A stretch of DNA of 22,262 nt, taken from positions 1 through 22,262 of the forward strand of contig QQUD01000654.1 in the NCBI GenBank assembly GCA_008501785.1. Direction: 5' to 3'. The stretch comes from Chloroflexota bacterium (GTDB lineage: Bacteria; Chloroflexota; Anaerolineae; Promineifilales; Promineifilaceae). The notes under the pieces were generated by a model. The model did not search any database. It saw only the letters and a program-made list of their open reading frames with translations, and was not told the origin of the DNA. This document shows positions 1 to 7,604 of the stretch, in pieces. Both the position numbers and the translations under genes were made by a program. Positions within the stretch are counted from its first letter, which is position 1, and each line of letters opens with the position of its first letter.

Positions 1-1
1 T

Positions 2-220
2 ACCGCCTGCACCTTGCTCGCTTTCCAATTTACAGGGCGCACCGACCCCAGCGGCAATTGGAAACAACCTGCGTGGCGACAAGCCATCACAACTGTGGGA
101 AAAGTCCTGATTACGATTACATTTGGCGTTTTATTTGCCGCCGTTTTTAACACAAGCATCATTCTTTTATCAGATCGTGTCGGATATTTTCTGAATGAGT
201 TTCTACAACGATTATCATGA
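2..220 (+). CDS. C-terminal end of a membrane protein (5' end outside window)
   Basis: The reading frame is open to the left edge of the window, so this is the 3' end of a longer gene. The only start-like codon near the edge is a TTG at 14. About 72 residues are visible. A hydrophobic stretch (VLITITFGVLFAAVFNTSII) can form one membrane helix, and the protein ends in a short polar tail. Its stop codon overlaps the start of the next gene (ATGA, 217-220), so the two are probably translated together. The family cannot be recognised from this fragment. Confidence 0.55.
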   Translation, partial: TACTLLAFQFTGRTDPSGNWKQPAWRQAITTVGKVLITITFGVLFAAVFNTSIILLSDRVGYFLNEFLQRLS

Positions 221-1953
221 GTGAACCAAACAATAACAACCCGCCAGAAACGATTGCAGAAAATGCGTATCTTGTCGCGGATGTCGGCAACAGCAATACA
301 ACAATCAGTTTAATTGATGTCGTGGCTGGTAGTTACCGGTTACTTGCGACAGCCACCGTACCGACAACGATTCGTGAACCTTGGGCCGATGTCAGCCAGG
401 GCATTCAGCACGCTATTAGACGCATCATGGACAAAACAGGCCGCAAACTCATGAATTCTCGTGGCGATATTATTCGCCCGACTCGTCGTGATGGCACAGG
501 GGTTGATTTTTTTACGGCCGTTTTCAGCGCCGCCCCCCGCCTCGACACAATGGTCATTGGTTTATCTGACAACGTTAGTCTACAAGCTGCCCATCGCGTT
601 CTAAACACAAATTATACAAATCTTGTCTGCCAATTTAGTCCAACTGACTCACGCAGTGAGGAAGAACAGCTGCAAGCGTTTATTGAAGCCCAACCAGACA
701 TCATATTCATCGCGGGTGGAACAGATGGTGGTGCTGCTACTCGTTTGCTGGAAATTGTAAACACTGTGTACTTGGGGATGAAATTAAGTGATACCCCTGA
801 AAATCCTGCCATTCTTTATGCAGGTAATAAAGAATTACGTGAACAAATTACAACCATTTTTGGGTCGGAAGCAACAGTTCATGTCGCCGACAACCTCAAT
901 CCGACATTAACAACAGAAAGCTTAGAGGGTGCTATCGCCGTATTAAAGGAACTGTATCAAACAGTAAAAATACAGTCTCTGTCAGGGATGCGCGAAGTTT
1001 TAGAATGGTCCTTTTACCCATTTACACCAACAGCACACGCCTTTGCTGCCGTAGTTGAATATATGGCAGCGTTAAACCAGTCGGATGTGTTAGGCATAGA
1101 TATTGGCAGCAGTACATTGACAACAGTAACTGCAATAAACGATAAAATTGATATTAATGTTCACACCGATCTTGGAATGGGACATCCTGTTGCAAACATC
1201 TTGTCTCAAGTTTCACCACTTTCTATCAGTCGATGGCTGCCAACACCGACAAGTGATGAAGATATTCTTGATTACGTTCATAACAAAGCCTTACAGCCTC
1301 ATGCAATCCCAATGGATGCAAAAGCGCTTTTCATGGAGCAGGCGATTGCCCGCGAACTTATTCGCTGTGCAGTTTTGGGTAAAGATGGCACAACGGCTCC
1401 CCCTCCTTTCCGCTTACTTGTCGCCCGAGGAGCCACGATAACAAACACACCTGAGATAGGTCAAGCCGTCTTAACATTGCTAGACGCGATTGAACCGACA
1501 GGCATCTTTTCGATTGTGTTGGACAAACATGATGTTCTTCCGGCATTAGGTCAATTATCACCACACAATCCACTGGTTGTTGTTCAAAGTTTGGAAAACG
1601 GGGTCCTTGTTAATGTGGGTTGGGTGATTGCACCCAGCGGTAAAGTGAACATTGGACAAAAAGCAGTGACGGTTGTCATGGAAACAGATAATGCAGAAAG
1701 ACTTGAGCTGGCTGTGGATTTTGGTGATATTAATTTACTCCCTCTTCCACCAGGGCAAACTGCCAAAGTAACCATTAAACCAACCCGCCGTTTAGATATT
1801 GGCTTTGGACCCGGTAAAAACAAAACCGTCACATTACACGGTGGCGCATTGGGCATCATTATCGATGCTCGAGGTCGCCCCGTAAATTTGACTCGAAAAA
1901 ATATTTCGCAAGACCAGCTTATGCAACAGTGGTTGCGTGCATTAGGTGAATAA
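217..1953 (+). CDS. MutL/GlmL-like ASKHA-fold ATPase (glutamate mutase L family)
   Basis: The 578-aa protein has the two phosphate-binding loops of the actin/Hsp70/sugar-kinase fold: VADVGNSNTT (D22, G24) near the N-terminus and LGIDIGSSTLT (D295, G297) in the middle. Between them is IFIAGGTDGG (residues 163-172), typical of the MutL family. GlmL from clostridia, about 460 aa, is encoded with the B12-dependent glutamate mutase and is thought to act as its chaperone or reactivase. This protein is longer: from about residue 460 it carries an extra beta-rich region. No mutase subunit is encoded nearby, so its client is unknown. It overlaps its upstream neighbour by 4 nt (ATGA) and its downstream neighbour by 1 nt (TAATG), which indicates an operon. 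The fold is well supported, the substrate is not. Confidence 0.82.
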   Translation: MSEPNNNNPPETIAENAYLVADVGNSNTTISLIDVVAGSYRLLATATVPTTIREPWADVSQGIQHAIRRIMDKTGRKLMNSRGDIIRPTRRDGTGVDFFTAVFSAAPRLDTMVIGLSDNVSLQAAHRVLNTNYTNLVCQFSPTDSRSEEEQLQAFIEAQPDIIFIAGGTDGGAATRLLEIVNTVYLGMKLSDTPENPAILYAGNKELREQITTIFGSEATVHVADNLNPTLTTESLEGAIAVLKELYQTVKIQSLSGMREVLEWSFYPFTPTAHAFAAVVEYMAALNQSDVLGIDIGSSTLTTVTAINDKIDINVHTDLGMGHPVANILSQVSPLSISRWLPTPTSDEDILDYVHNKALQPHAIPMDAKALFMEQAIARELIRCAVLGKDGTTAPPPFRLLVARGATITNTPEIGQAVLTLLDAIEPTGIFSIVLDKHDVLPALGQLSPHNPLVVVQSLENGVLVNVGWVIAPSGKVNIGQKAVTVVMETDNAERLELAVDFGDINLLPLPPGQTAKVTIKPTRRLDIGFGPGKNKTVTLHGGALGIIIDARGRPVNLTRKNISQDQLMQQWLRALGE

Positions 1954-3014
1954 TGAAACAATTCGCACAGACAACTGTTTTGCAACCTTTAATGCGTATT
2001 AGACGCAAACGCCTTTTACCCAAAGAAGGAGAGGTGATTGTGCGGGTCGGTCAGGAAGTACCGCCGATGAATGTATTGGCACGCACGCCAATCGCCACAA
2101 AATTTATTGTGCTACCTTTGAGCAATATGCTAAACGTTGACCCAGATGAGCTTCCAGAAAAATTACAGGTAAATCTAGGGGAATCTGTTAATCAAGAATC
2201 TGTCTTAGCCGCAAAAAAAAGGGTGATTGGTAGCAAGGAAATAGTGTCTCCGATTGATGGAGAGGTGGTGGCGGTGGAAAACGGCCGTCTTATCCTTAAA
2301 CAAACCACAGATTGGTTTGAACTACGAGCAATGGTTCACGGGCGCGTGATCAACTACGAAACCAATCAGGGTGTCTCCCTGGAAATCGTTGGTGCATTAA
2401 TCCAGGCAGTGTGGGCCACTGGTGATATCACAATGGGAGCATTGCACCTGACCGCAGACCAGCCCAATGGCCTCATGCAAGCCGAAAACATCCCAGATAA
2501 TCTAACGAACCTTGTCTTAGCGGCTGGCACTATCAATGATTCAGAACTCCTGGCCAATTTAGCCGATCAAAATGTGCGTGGCCTCATAGCAGGTAGTATG
2601 CCAGCTCATATTTGTGAAACAGCCGCTTCTCTGGGGTTATCCGTCATCCTCACCGACGGCATTGGCAAACAATATATGGCAGAACCCATCTATCAACTTT
2701 TACATGAACTGGTAGATGAAGATGTATCTCTATTCACTGAATACAATCCGGTTATTGGCGAGAGACCAGAAATAATTGTTCCACGACCAGGTGTACCCAA
2801 AATCGAATCATCGCCCTATAATAAACCTTTAGCCGTTGGGGATTTGGTTCGAATTGTAAAACCACCTTATCAAAGTCAGATTGGTATCATTGCAAAATTA
2901 TTGAACAACAAACAGAACATGGTTGGTGGCATAAAGGTAAATGGTGCAATCGTCAGGCAAACAGATGGTCAGGAAATGTTTGTACCAACCGCAAATATAG
3001 ATTTGTTTATCTAG
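1953..3014 (+). CDS. Barrel-sandwich and SH3/KOW-like protein, partner of the MutL homologue
   Basis: This 353-aa soluble protein has no recognised catalytic motif. Residues about 25-115 look like a barrel-sandwich hybrid (biotinyl/lipoyl-like) fold, with the turn SPIDGEVVAVENGRL at 99-113; there is no lysine in the position used for biotin or lipoate. The middle part (about 180-260) alternates beta strands and helices. Residues about 294-320 (GDLVRIVKPPYQSQIGII) resemble a KOW/SH3 barrel of the NusG/ribosomal-protein type, and the end MFVPTANIDLF is also KOW-like. The start codon overlaps the stop of the MutL-like gene, so the two are probably made together and may act together. Function is unknown. 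Confidence 0.75.
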   Translation: MKQFAQTTVLQPLMRIRRKRLLPKEGEVIVRVGQEVPPMNVLARTPIATKFIVLPLSNMLNVDPDELPEKLQVNLGESVNQESVLAAKKRVIGSKEIVSPIDGEVVAVENGRLILKQTTDWFELRAMVHGRVINYETNQGVSLEIVGALIQAVWATGDITMGALHLTADQPNGLMQAENIPDNLTNLVLAAGTINDSELLANLADQNVRGLIAGSMPAHICETAASLGLSVILTDGIGKQYMAEPIYQLLHELVDEDVSLFTEYNPVIGERPEIIVPRPGVPKIESSPYNKPLAVGDLVRIVKPPYQSQIGIIAKLLNNKQNMVGGIKVNGAIVRQTDGQEMFVPTANIDLFI

Positions 3015-3063
3015 TGTTTCGCCAAACAAACATTGATGGGTAAACATGATGTGGCGAAACACT
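3013..3063 (+). repeat. Inverted repeat starting in the stop codon (12-bp stem)
   Basis: AGTGTTTCGCCA (3013-3024) pairs perfectly with TGGCGAAACACT (3052-3063) around a 27-nt loop. The left arm begins inside the TAG stop codon of the preceding gene. No T tract follows, so it is not a classical intrinsic terminator; a 3'-end-stabilising or regulatory structure is possible. Confidence 0.6.
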
Positions 3064-3066
3064 TAA

Positions 3067-3115
3067 ACTGAAGCAAATTTCCAACTATATGTTCGTCAAA
3101 AGATTTTGCTTCAGT
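3067..3115 (+). repeat. Second inverted repeat of the same architecture (11-bp stem)
   Basis: ACTGAAGCAAA (3067-3077) pairs perfectly with TTTGCTTCAGT (3105-3115), again around a 27-nt loop. It begins three bases after the first inverted repeat and lies upstream of the LPXTG gene. The stem sequence differs from the first one, but the geometry is the same. Confidence 0.6.
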
Positions 3116-3156
3116 ACTAGAATTAAACAATAACGGTTACATTCACGGAGGAATTT

Positions 3157-3759
3157 ATGACAGATGATGATTTCATCCTCGAAGAGGAATCGAGCAGCCC
3201 AAGCCGTCGGCCATTTTTAATAGCGGCCGCTACCTTATTTACTATTTTTATAGCAGCAGCGGCTTGTTCATTAATATTTTTATTCCAAAATGGCAATGCA
3301 GAAAATCCAGAAGCAGAAGCAATCGCAGCCACGAATGCCGTCATCCTCATTACAAATGAAGCCGTAACGGCCGCTATTGAGGCTACCAATTTAGCACTTG
3401 CATTGCCAACCAATACACCTGAAGCAACGGCAACCCAAACAGCGACGGCAACGACCATACCGGATACAGCCACACCGACGGAAACCCCCGTTGTGATAGC
3501 AGCCAAAGATACCCCCACGCCAAACACATCTGGCACGAGCGTAGCTGAAGCAACAGAGGATGAGGTTGCTCCTCCTCAAGAAACGGATGAACCCATCAGT
3601 GAAAACGGCGACGCAACACCAATTCCTGCCGCCACCGCATCTTCTCCTGGTAAAGATGATGTATTACCGCAAACAGGCTTAGAAACTTGGGGTACATTGG
3701 GCATAGGGCTATTATTAGTGGCAGTTTTAATTGCAGCCAGACGACTTCGACAGACATAA
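3157..3759 (+). CDS. LPXTG cell-surface protein with N-terminal membrane helix and Thr/Pro/Ala-rich stalk
   Basis: The 200-aa protein has an acidic cytoplasmic N-terminus, a membrane helix at about residues 20-44, a low-complexity stalk rich in Ala, Thr, Glu and Pro (about 45-168), and a full C-terminal sorting signal: LPQTG at 170-174, a hydrophobic stretch at about 180-194 and a basic tail ending RRLRQT. The sorting signal predicts cleavage between Thr and Gly by a sortase and covalent anchoring outside the cell; no sortase gene is in the window. The N-terminal segment is preceded by many acidic residues, so it may be a retained membrane anchor instead of a cleaved signal peptide. GGAGG at 3148-3152 sits 4 nt before the ATG and supports this start. 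The gene lies between hairpins and appears monocistronic. Confidence 0.75.
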   Translation: MTDDDFILEEESSSPSRRPFLIAAATLFTIFIAAAACSLIFLFQNGNAENPEAEAIAATNAVILITNEAVTAAIEATNLALALPTNTPEATATQTATATTIPDTATPTETPVVIAAKDTPTPNTSGTSVAEATEDEVAPPQETDEPISENGDATPIPAATASSPGKDDVLPQTGLETWGTLGIGLLLVAVLIAARRLRQT

Positions 3760-3767
3760 ATCTTAAC

Positions 3768-3813
3768 AACAAACGGGGTTATACTATTGCTTTTTTACAT
3801 AACCCCGTTTGTT
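3768..3813 (+). terminator. Strong hairpin after the LPXTG gene
   Basis: A perfect 15-bp stem (3768-3782 with 3799-3813) encloses a 16-nt loop that contains a run of six T. It lies 8 nt after the stop codon of the LPXTG gene. The distal side has no long T run, so termination is likely but the type is uncertain. Confidence 0.65.
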
Positions 3814-3864
3814 ATCATATGCTTCCAACTTCGCTACAGGACCAAACTCTCATTACCCAATTAT

Positions 3865-3893
3865 CCTAAAATAAAACAAGGATATGCTATAAT
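3865..3893 (+). promoter_or_regulatory. Candidate extended -10 promoter for the tandem hybrid kinase
   Basis: TATAAT at 3888-3893 matches the -10 consensus exactly and is preceded by TGC (3885-3887), forming an extended -10. The hexamer at -35 distance (CCTAAA, 3865-3870) is poor, as is common with extended -10 promoters. The predicted transcript start is near 3900, giving a leader of about 35-50 nt. Confidence 0.5.
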
Positions 3894-3935
3894 CAAGTGC
3901 ATTCACGATAGTTCTCCGTGTAGTTTTCATGATCT

Positions 3936-6290
3936 ATGTTAGGTGTTGAAATGGAAGAACCAACTATCACAATTCTCTTAGTCGAAGATGACCCGTCAAT
4001 GCTGGACGGTATTAAAGACCTCCTTGAAATGACCCCTTTACAAGCAGATGACACCGTCTACCAGGCGTCTGTTCTAACCGCTTATGACGGCTTGGCTGGC
4101 CTAGAACTGATTCGTACCCACACGCCAACCCCTGATCTGATCATTTCAGACATTATGATGCCCCGGATGACAGGATATGAATTTCTTCATGAAATTCGTA
4201 AAAATATCAACTGGCTGCAAATCCCTTTTATCTTTCTAACTGCAAAAGGGGAAAAAGGGGATTATGAAGTAGGTCGTCTCAGCGGTGCCAATTTATACAT
4301 CACAAAACCATTTGATTCAGATACATTTATTGAGCAAATAAAAACACAACTGCACCGCAGCCTCAAGCTGCGCGCTTTGCAGCATCAACATATTGAAGAC
4401 CTAAAAAAGCACATTTTGCAAGTACTCAATCATGAGTTTCGCACACCTCTAACTTATGTTACGGCTTATTATGAAATGTTAGAGGATGGGGTTAATAGGC
4501 AAGGGAATGAAGTTGATTATCAGGGGTATTTACGCGGAATTCAAGCTGGGTGTATTCGCTTATCGAGTTTGGTTGAAGATTTCTTGCAAGTTATTTCATT
4601 AATGAGTGGTGAAACAGAAGCACATTTTGATAGAGATGGCAAACCAATACCAGACATTGGAGACTTTGTCCAGGAAGCAATCCGGCAAGTCAAATTAAAA
4701 GCAAAATCCAGTAATGTCGAACTTGAATTTCTGTGTGCCCCAGAGCTACCAACCACTTGGGGCACACGTGATGGCTTGCACAATGCTATCAGGCGAATTT
4801 TGGATAACGCCATAAAATTTTCTGCCGACAGCACGCAAACAAAGACGGTTTATGTTTCCGTATCTGCCAATGAAAAAAACATCCTTATCGAAATAAAAGA
4901 TGAGGGAATAGGATTGCCAGATCACATACAGAATGAAATATTTGACCTCTTTTTTCAATATAATCGAGCATCTACCGAGCAGCAAGGCGCGGGAACTGGT
5001 TTAACAATTGCTGAAGGCATTGTTAAATTACATAAAGGATGGATTGAGTTTGAAAGTCAGGTTGGGCAAGGCAGCACATTCACAATATATTTGCCAATCT
5101 ATGCTGGAACAGTTGATCAACCGACAATCTCGACAGACCGCATTGGGAAAACGAGAAAAAAAGCGACCATTTTGGCAGTGGAGGACGATCATAATCTTTT
5201 AGCAGGATTAGAAGATTTACTCGAAACAATGGATGATGAGTATGAGCCTGATGTACTGACTGCCTCGAACGGAGTTGAAGGGCTTGAGATATTGCGAAAG
5301 CGATTACCTGATTTGATCATATCCGATATTATGATGCCTAAAATGTCGGGGGTTGAATTCCTGCGTGAAGTACGAAAAAATCTTGACTGGCTTCATATCC
5401 CGGTCATTTTCTTAACAGCACGTGGGGAGCCTGCGGATAAAAATCAGGCGTTTATTGGTGGTGTAGATGAATATATTACGAAACCCTATGACAGCGATGT
5501 TCTATTGAAGTTTGTAAAATCTCAGTTGGATAGGAGATTTCGATTACAAAGTATTATCGGCCGTAATTTTGATGTCTTAAAACAAAGTATTCTAAATCTT
5601 GTCACGCCAGATTTTCGCCAACCACTTTCATTTGTAAGCGAATACACGGGCAAATTAGCTGATGATTTAGAAGATGTACAAACGGGTGTAGAGCTACAAA
5701 ATTCTTTGCGTGGCATTCAAATCGGCAGCACCTGGCTCAAACGGGTAATTGAAGACTTGATGTCGCTGGCTGAATTAAAGACAGGTGAAGCTAAGCTAGC
5801 TTATAGTTTACAAACACAAAAAATACCCAATATTGGGATTTTATTATCTGAGTTTGCACTTATTCATGAACGCAAGTTGGCGAGTGAGGGAGTGAAGGTT
5901 CATTTTACGAAAATGGACCCATCTGTATCGCCAGTTTTTGGTGATATATCGACTTTTTCAGATAGCATTCGCCGTTTGATTGAAGTTGGTGTACGCTATT
6001 GTACTGAACAAAAGAGTAATAAAGATATTTTCTTTTCTGTTTCTCAAAATAGTGATGAAGTTTATATAACTATTCAATTTGCAACGCCGCTGCCTTCTGA
6101 AATCTATGCAACTGTGCAGGATTTCTTGTCGTCAAGTATTGATAATGTTATTTCTCGCTCAATTGAATTAGGGCCAAATTTAAGTATTGCCAAAGGGTAT
6201 ATTGATTTGCATAATGGTTCTATTTCAGTAAAAAACGACCAAAATCAGGGTTGCCAATTTACGATTATGCTGCCAGCGTATAATGAGTAG
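3936..6290 (+). CDS. Hybrid sensor kinase with tandem REC-HK units, second kinase degenerate
   Basis: The 784-aa protein has no membrane segment, so it is probably cytoplasmic. Order: receiver 1 (about 10-130; acidic pair D18/D19, phospho-acceptor D72, K124), HisKA (H166 in NHEFRTPL), HATPase (N291, D322 in KDEGIGLP, then GAGTGL), receiver 2 (about 400-525; D464, K516), then a second kinase-like region (about 545-783). The second half copies the first (DIMMPRMTG/DIMMPKMSG, FRTPL/FRQPL, IRRIL/IRRLI), but the histidine is P558, the N-box Asn is V684 and the ATP-binding Asp is F715. It is probably an internal duplication whose second kinase can no longer bind ATP or be phosphorylated. Input is expected from another kinase or a partner acting on the receivers. 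The start is uncertain: ATG 3951 has AGGTG 5 nt upstream and is as good as 3936. Confidence 0.85.
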   Translation: MLGVEMEEPTITILLVEDDPSMLDGIKDLLEMTPLQADDTVYQASVLTAYDGLAGLELIRTHTPTPDLIISDIMMPRMTGYEFLHEIRKNINWLQIPFIFLTAKGEKGDYEVGRLSGANLYITKPFDSDTFIEQIKTQLHRSLKLRALQHQHIEDLKKHILQVLNHEFRTPLTYVTAYYEMLEDGVNRQGNEVDYQGYLRGIQAGCIRLSSLVEDFLQVISLMSGETEAHFDRDGKPIPDIGDFVQEAIRQVKLKAKSSNVELEFLCAPELPTTWGTRDGLHNAIRRILDNAIKFSADSTQTKTVYVSVSANEKNILIEIKDEGIGLPDHIQNEIFDLFFQYNRASTEQQGAGTGLTIAEGIVKLHKGWIEFESQVGQGSTFTIYLPIYAGTVDQPTISTDRIGKTRKKATILAVEDDHNLLAGLEDLLETMDDEYEPDVLTASNGVEGLEILRKRLPDLIISDIMMPKMSGVEFLREVRKNLDWLHIPVIFLTARGEPADKNQAFIGGVDEYITKPYDSDVLLKFVKSQLDRRFRLQSIIGRNFDVLKQSILNLVTPDFRQPLSFVSEYTGKLADDLEDVQTGVELQNSLRGIQIGSTWLKRVIEDLMSLAELKTGEAKLAYSLQTQKIPNIGILLSEFALIHERKLASEGVKVHFTKMDPSVSPVFGDISTFSDSIRRLIEVGVRYCTEQKSNKDIFFSVSQNSDEVYITIQFATPLPSEIYATVQDFLSSSIDNVISRSIELGPNLSIAKGYIDLHNGSISVKNDQNQGCQFTIMLPAYNE

Positions 6291-6302
6291 GGGATTGATA
6301 AA

Positions 6303-6350
6303 AACGATCTCTCAATTTCACCAAATGAAACTTTGAAATCTATGATCGTT
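6303..6350 (+). terminator. Weak hairpin after the tandem hybrid kinase
   Basis: AACGATC (6303-6309) pairs with GATCGTT (6344-6350), with an internal TTTCA/TGAAA helix (6316-6330). A short T-rich stretch follows at 6350-6355. The helix is short and broken, so this is only a possible terminator. Confidence 0.3.
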
Positions 6351-6461
6351 GTTTTACAATGGGGGGGAGGTCGAATAACGGCCGTATATCCACACCATTA
6401 TTCACATTTCAACGTATTAATCGTTAACAAGACCACAAGCCAATTCAAGGAGAAAACTTAA

Positions 6462-7196
6462 ATGGCCTCTATATTGGAAAAAACGCAAACACTCATTCAG
6501 GCAAACCTACATTCTATGGTTGATAAGGCGCTTGAGAAAAACTCCGTCGCCGTCATGAAACAATACATCCGAGATGCAGAAAATAATCTGGATGAACTTG
6601 AAGATGCGGCCGCAACCGTTGGTGGTGAAGTCAAAACAATGGAGCGGAAGTACAAAGAGTACAAGAAAAAAGCAGACAAGTTTGATCGTAATATTGACAC
6701 CCTCTTAATGCAAGGCAAAACAGACTTGGCCCGCGCTGCCCAAAATGAATTAAATACCAACCGGCGCCTTCAAGAACAATACCATGAACAATGGGTGCGG
6801 CAGCAGCGTGAATATGACGCTCTCAAAAATGCACGGTTGAAGCTGCAAGCAAAGCTGCAAACCATCCGCGAAGAGCAGCGCGAATTAGAAGCTTTGATGC
6901 GGCTAGCTAAATCCAAAGAAAAGACGGTTAAAGCTATCAAGAGTTTGGATGATCTAACCGGTGTTGGTGACGCAGATATTGCTAGGTTGGGTGAGTCAAT
7001 TCGTTCACGGCTAGATAAAGCGACAGCACAGAGTGAAATGTATGCGGATCGCCTGGACAGTCAAATGGACGATGTGCTTGGCAAATCTGAGCTAGATATG
7101 CAGCTAGAAGAACGCAAACGTCGCCTGGGTTTAAGTGAATCAGCAACTCCCTCATTTGAAGAAAGTGAAGATGAAGCTGCTGAATCAAGCAGCTAA
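6462..7196 (+). CDS. pspA: PspA/IM30 (Vipp1) family membrane-stress protein
   Basis: The 244-aa protein starts MASILEKTQTLIQANLHSM, the amphipathic helix with which PspA/IM30 proteins bind membranes, followed by MKQYIRDAENNLDELEDA and a long charged coiled coil to about residue 190. The family belongs to the ESCRT-III superfamily, assembles on the inner face of the membrane and protects it under stress. The C-terminus is acidic and Ser-rich. AAGGAG at 6446-6451 gives a clear ribosome binding site 10 nt before the ATG. No PspB, PspC or PspF homologue is seen; the next two genes encode membrane proteins that could be functional partners, but only by position. Confidence 0.85.
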   Translation: MASILEKTQTLIQANLHSMVDKALEKNSVAVMKQYIRDAENNLDELEDAAATVGGEVKTMERKYKEYKKKADKFDRNIDTLLMQGKTDLARAAQNELNTNRRLQEQYHEQWVRQQREYDALKNARLKLQAKLQTIREEQRELEALMRLAKSKEKTVKAIKSLDDLTGVGDADIARLGESIRSRLDKATAQSEMYADRLDSQMDDVLGKSELDMQLEERKRRLGLSESATPSFEESEDEAAESSS

Positions 7197-7224
7197 GGGT
7201 GCGTTCGGAAACACTTGGATTTTG

Positions 7225-7270
7225 TATATTGGTGTATTGGTATATTAGTCGAAATCAATACACCAATATA
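7225..7270 (+). terminator. 15-bp hairpin downstream of pspA
   Basis: A perfect 15-bp stem (7225-7239 with 7256-7270) with a 16-nt loop begins 29 nt after the pspA stop codon. It lacks a T run. Its arm and loop sizes match the hairpin at 3768-3813, although the sequence differs. Confidence 0.5.
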
Positions 7271-7368
7271 GTAATAACTTAAGGGTCTTCAACAAATAGT
7301 GTGTTTGAAAACACAATTACGATTTACCAACTCAATATCATTGCGTGCATATTCTTTGATGTGATGAT

Positions 7369-7444
7369 GGCTAAAGCGGATATCAATAAGGAACGGATAA
7401 AATCCGCTTTCTTTATCCGTTCCCTATTGATATCTGTTGTAGCC
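7369..7444 (+). promoter_or_regulatory. Long hairpin with a competing internal helix
   Basis: Positions 7379-7401 pair with 7412-7434 in 22 of 23 positions (one A-C mismatch) around a 10-nt loop. GGCTA (7369-7373) and TAGCC (7440-7444) can extend the base. A different helix, AAAGCGGAT (7373-7381) with ATCCGCTTT (7402-7410), uses part of the same bases and excludes the first. The long stem should dominate; whether the switch is used is unknown. Confidence 0.45.
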
Positions 7445-7557
7445 TACCGAAAAACAACAAACTAATATTTTAAACGGTCAGCAGCACACGAATTGATAAA
7501 GACCTTTACTTAATAACGAACGTTCCCTCAGTAAATTCTCAATACAACTCAAAATTC

Positions 7558-7597
7558 AAAGCTGGAAGAGAACAAAATTCTCTTCCGGCTTTCTTTG
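7558..7597 (+). terminator. Terminator-like hairpin directly before the next start codon
   Basis: A 15-bp stem (7558-7572 with 7578-7592, one G-U pair) with loop CAAAA is followed by a T-rich tail (7590-7597). This is the most typical intrinsic-terminator shape in the window. It ends only 12 nt before the ATG at 7605 and occupies the place of a ribosome binding site. Confidence 0.6.
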
Positions 7598-7604
7598 TCA
7601 TAAA

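Larger units (their letters stand above)
7197..7604 (+). other. 408-bp gene-free, highly structured intergenic region
   Basis: No convincing ORF, tRNA or known RNA is seen. The region holds three large hairpins, listed separately, which together cover more than a third of it, plus A/T-rich spacers. At 7227-7250 an octamer is loosely repeated three times (TATTGGTG, TATTGGTA, TATTAGTC). It could carry the pspA terminator, a promoter for the next gene and an unrecognised leader or small RNA. Confidence 0.5.

Noticed and set aside
217..1953. Evidence for glutamate fermentation by glutamate mutase
   Set aside because: Only the MutL-like ATPase is present; no GlmE, GlmS or methylaspartase gene is seen.
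217..1953. DNA mismatch-repair MutL
   Set aside because: The name is shared only; the protein has ASKHA-type loops and none of the GHKL motifs of mismatch-repair MutL.
7197..7604. tRNA or known RNA gene
   Set aside because: No cloverleaf with a T-loop sequence and no recognised RNA signature was found; only long simple hairpins.
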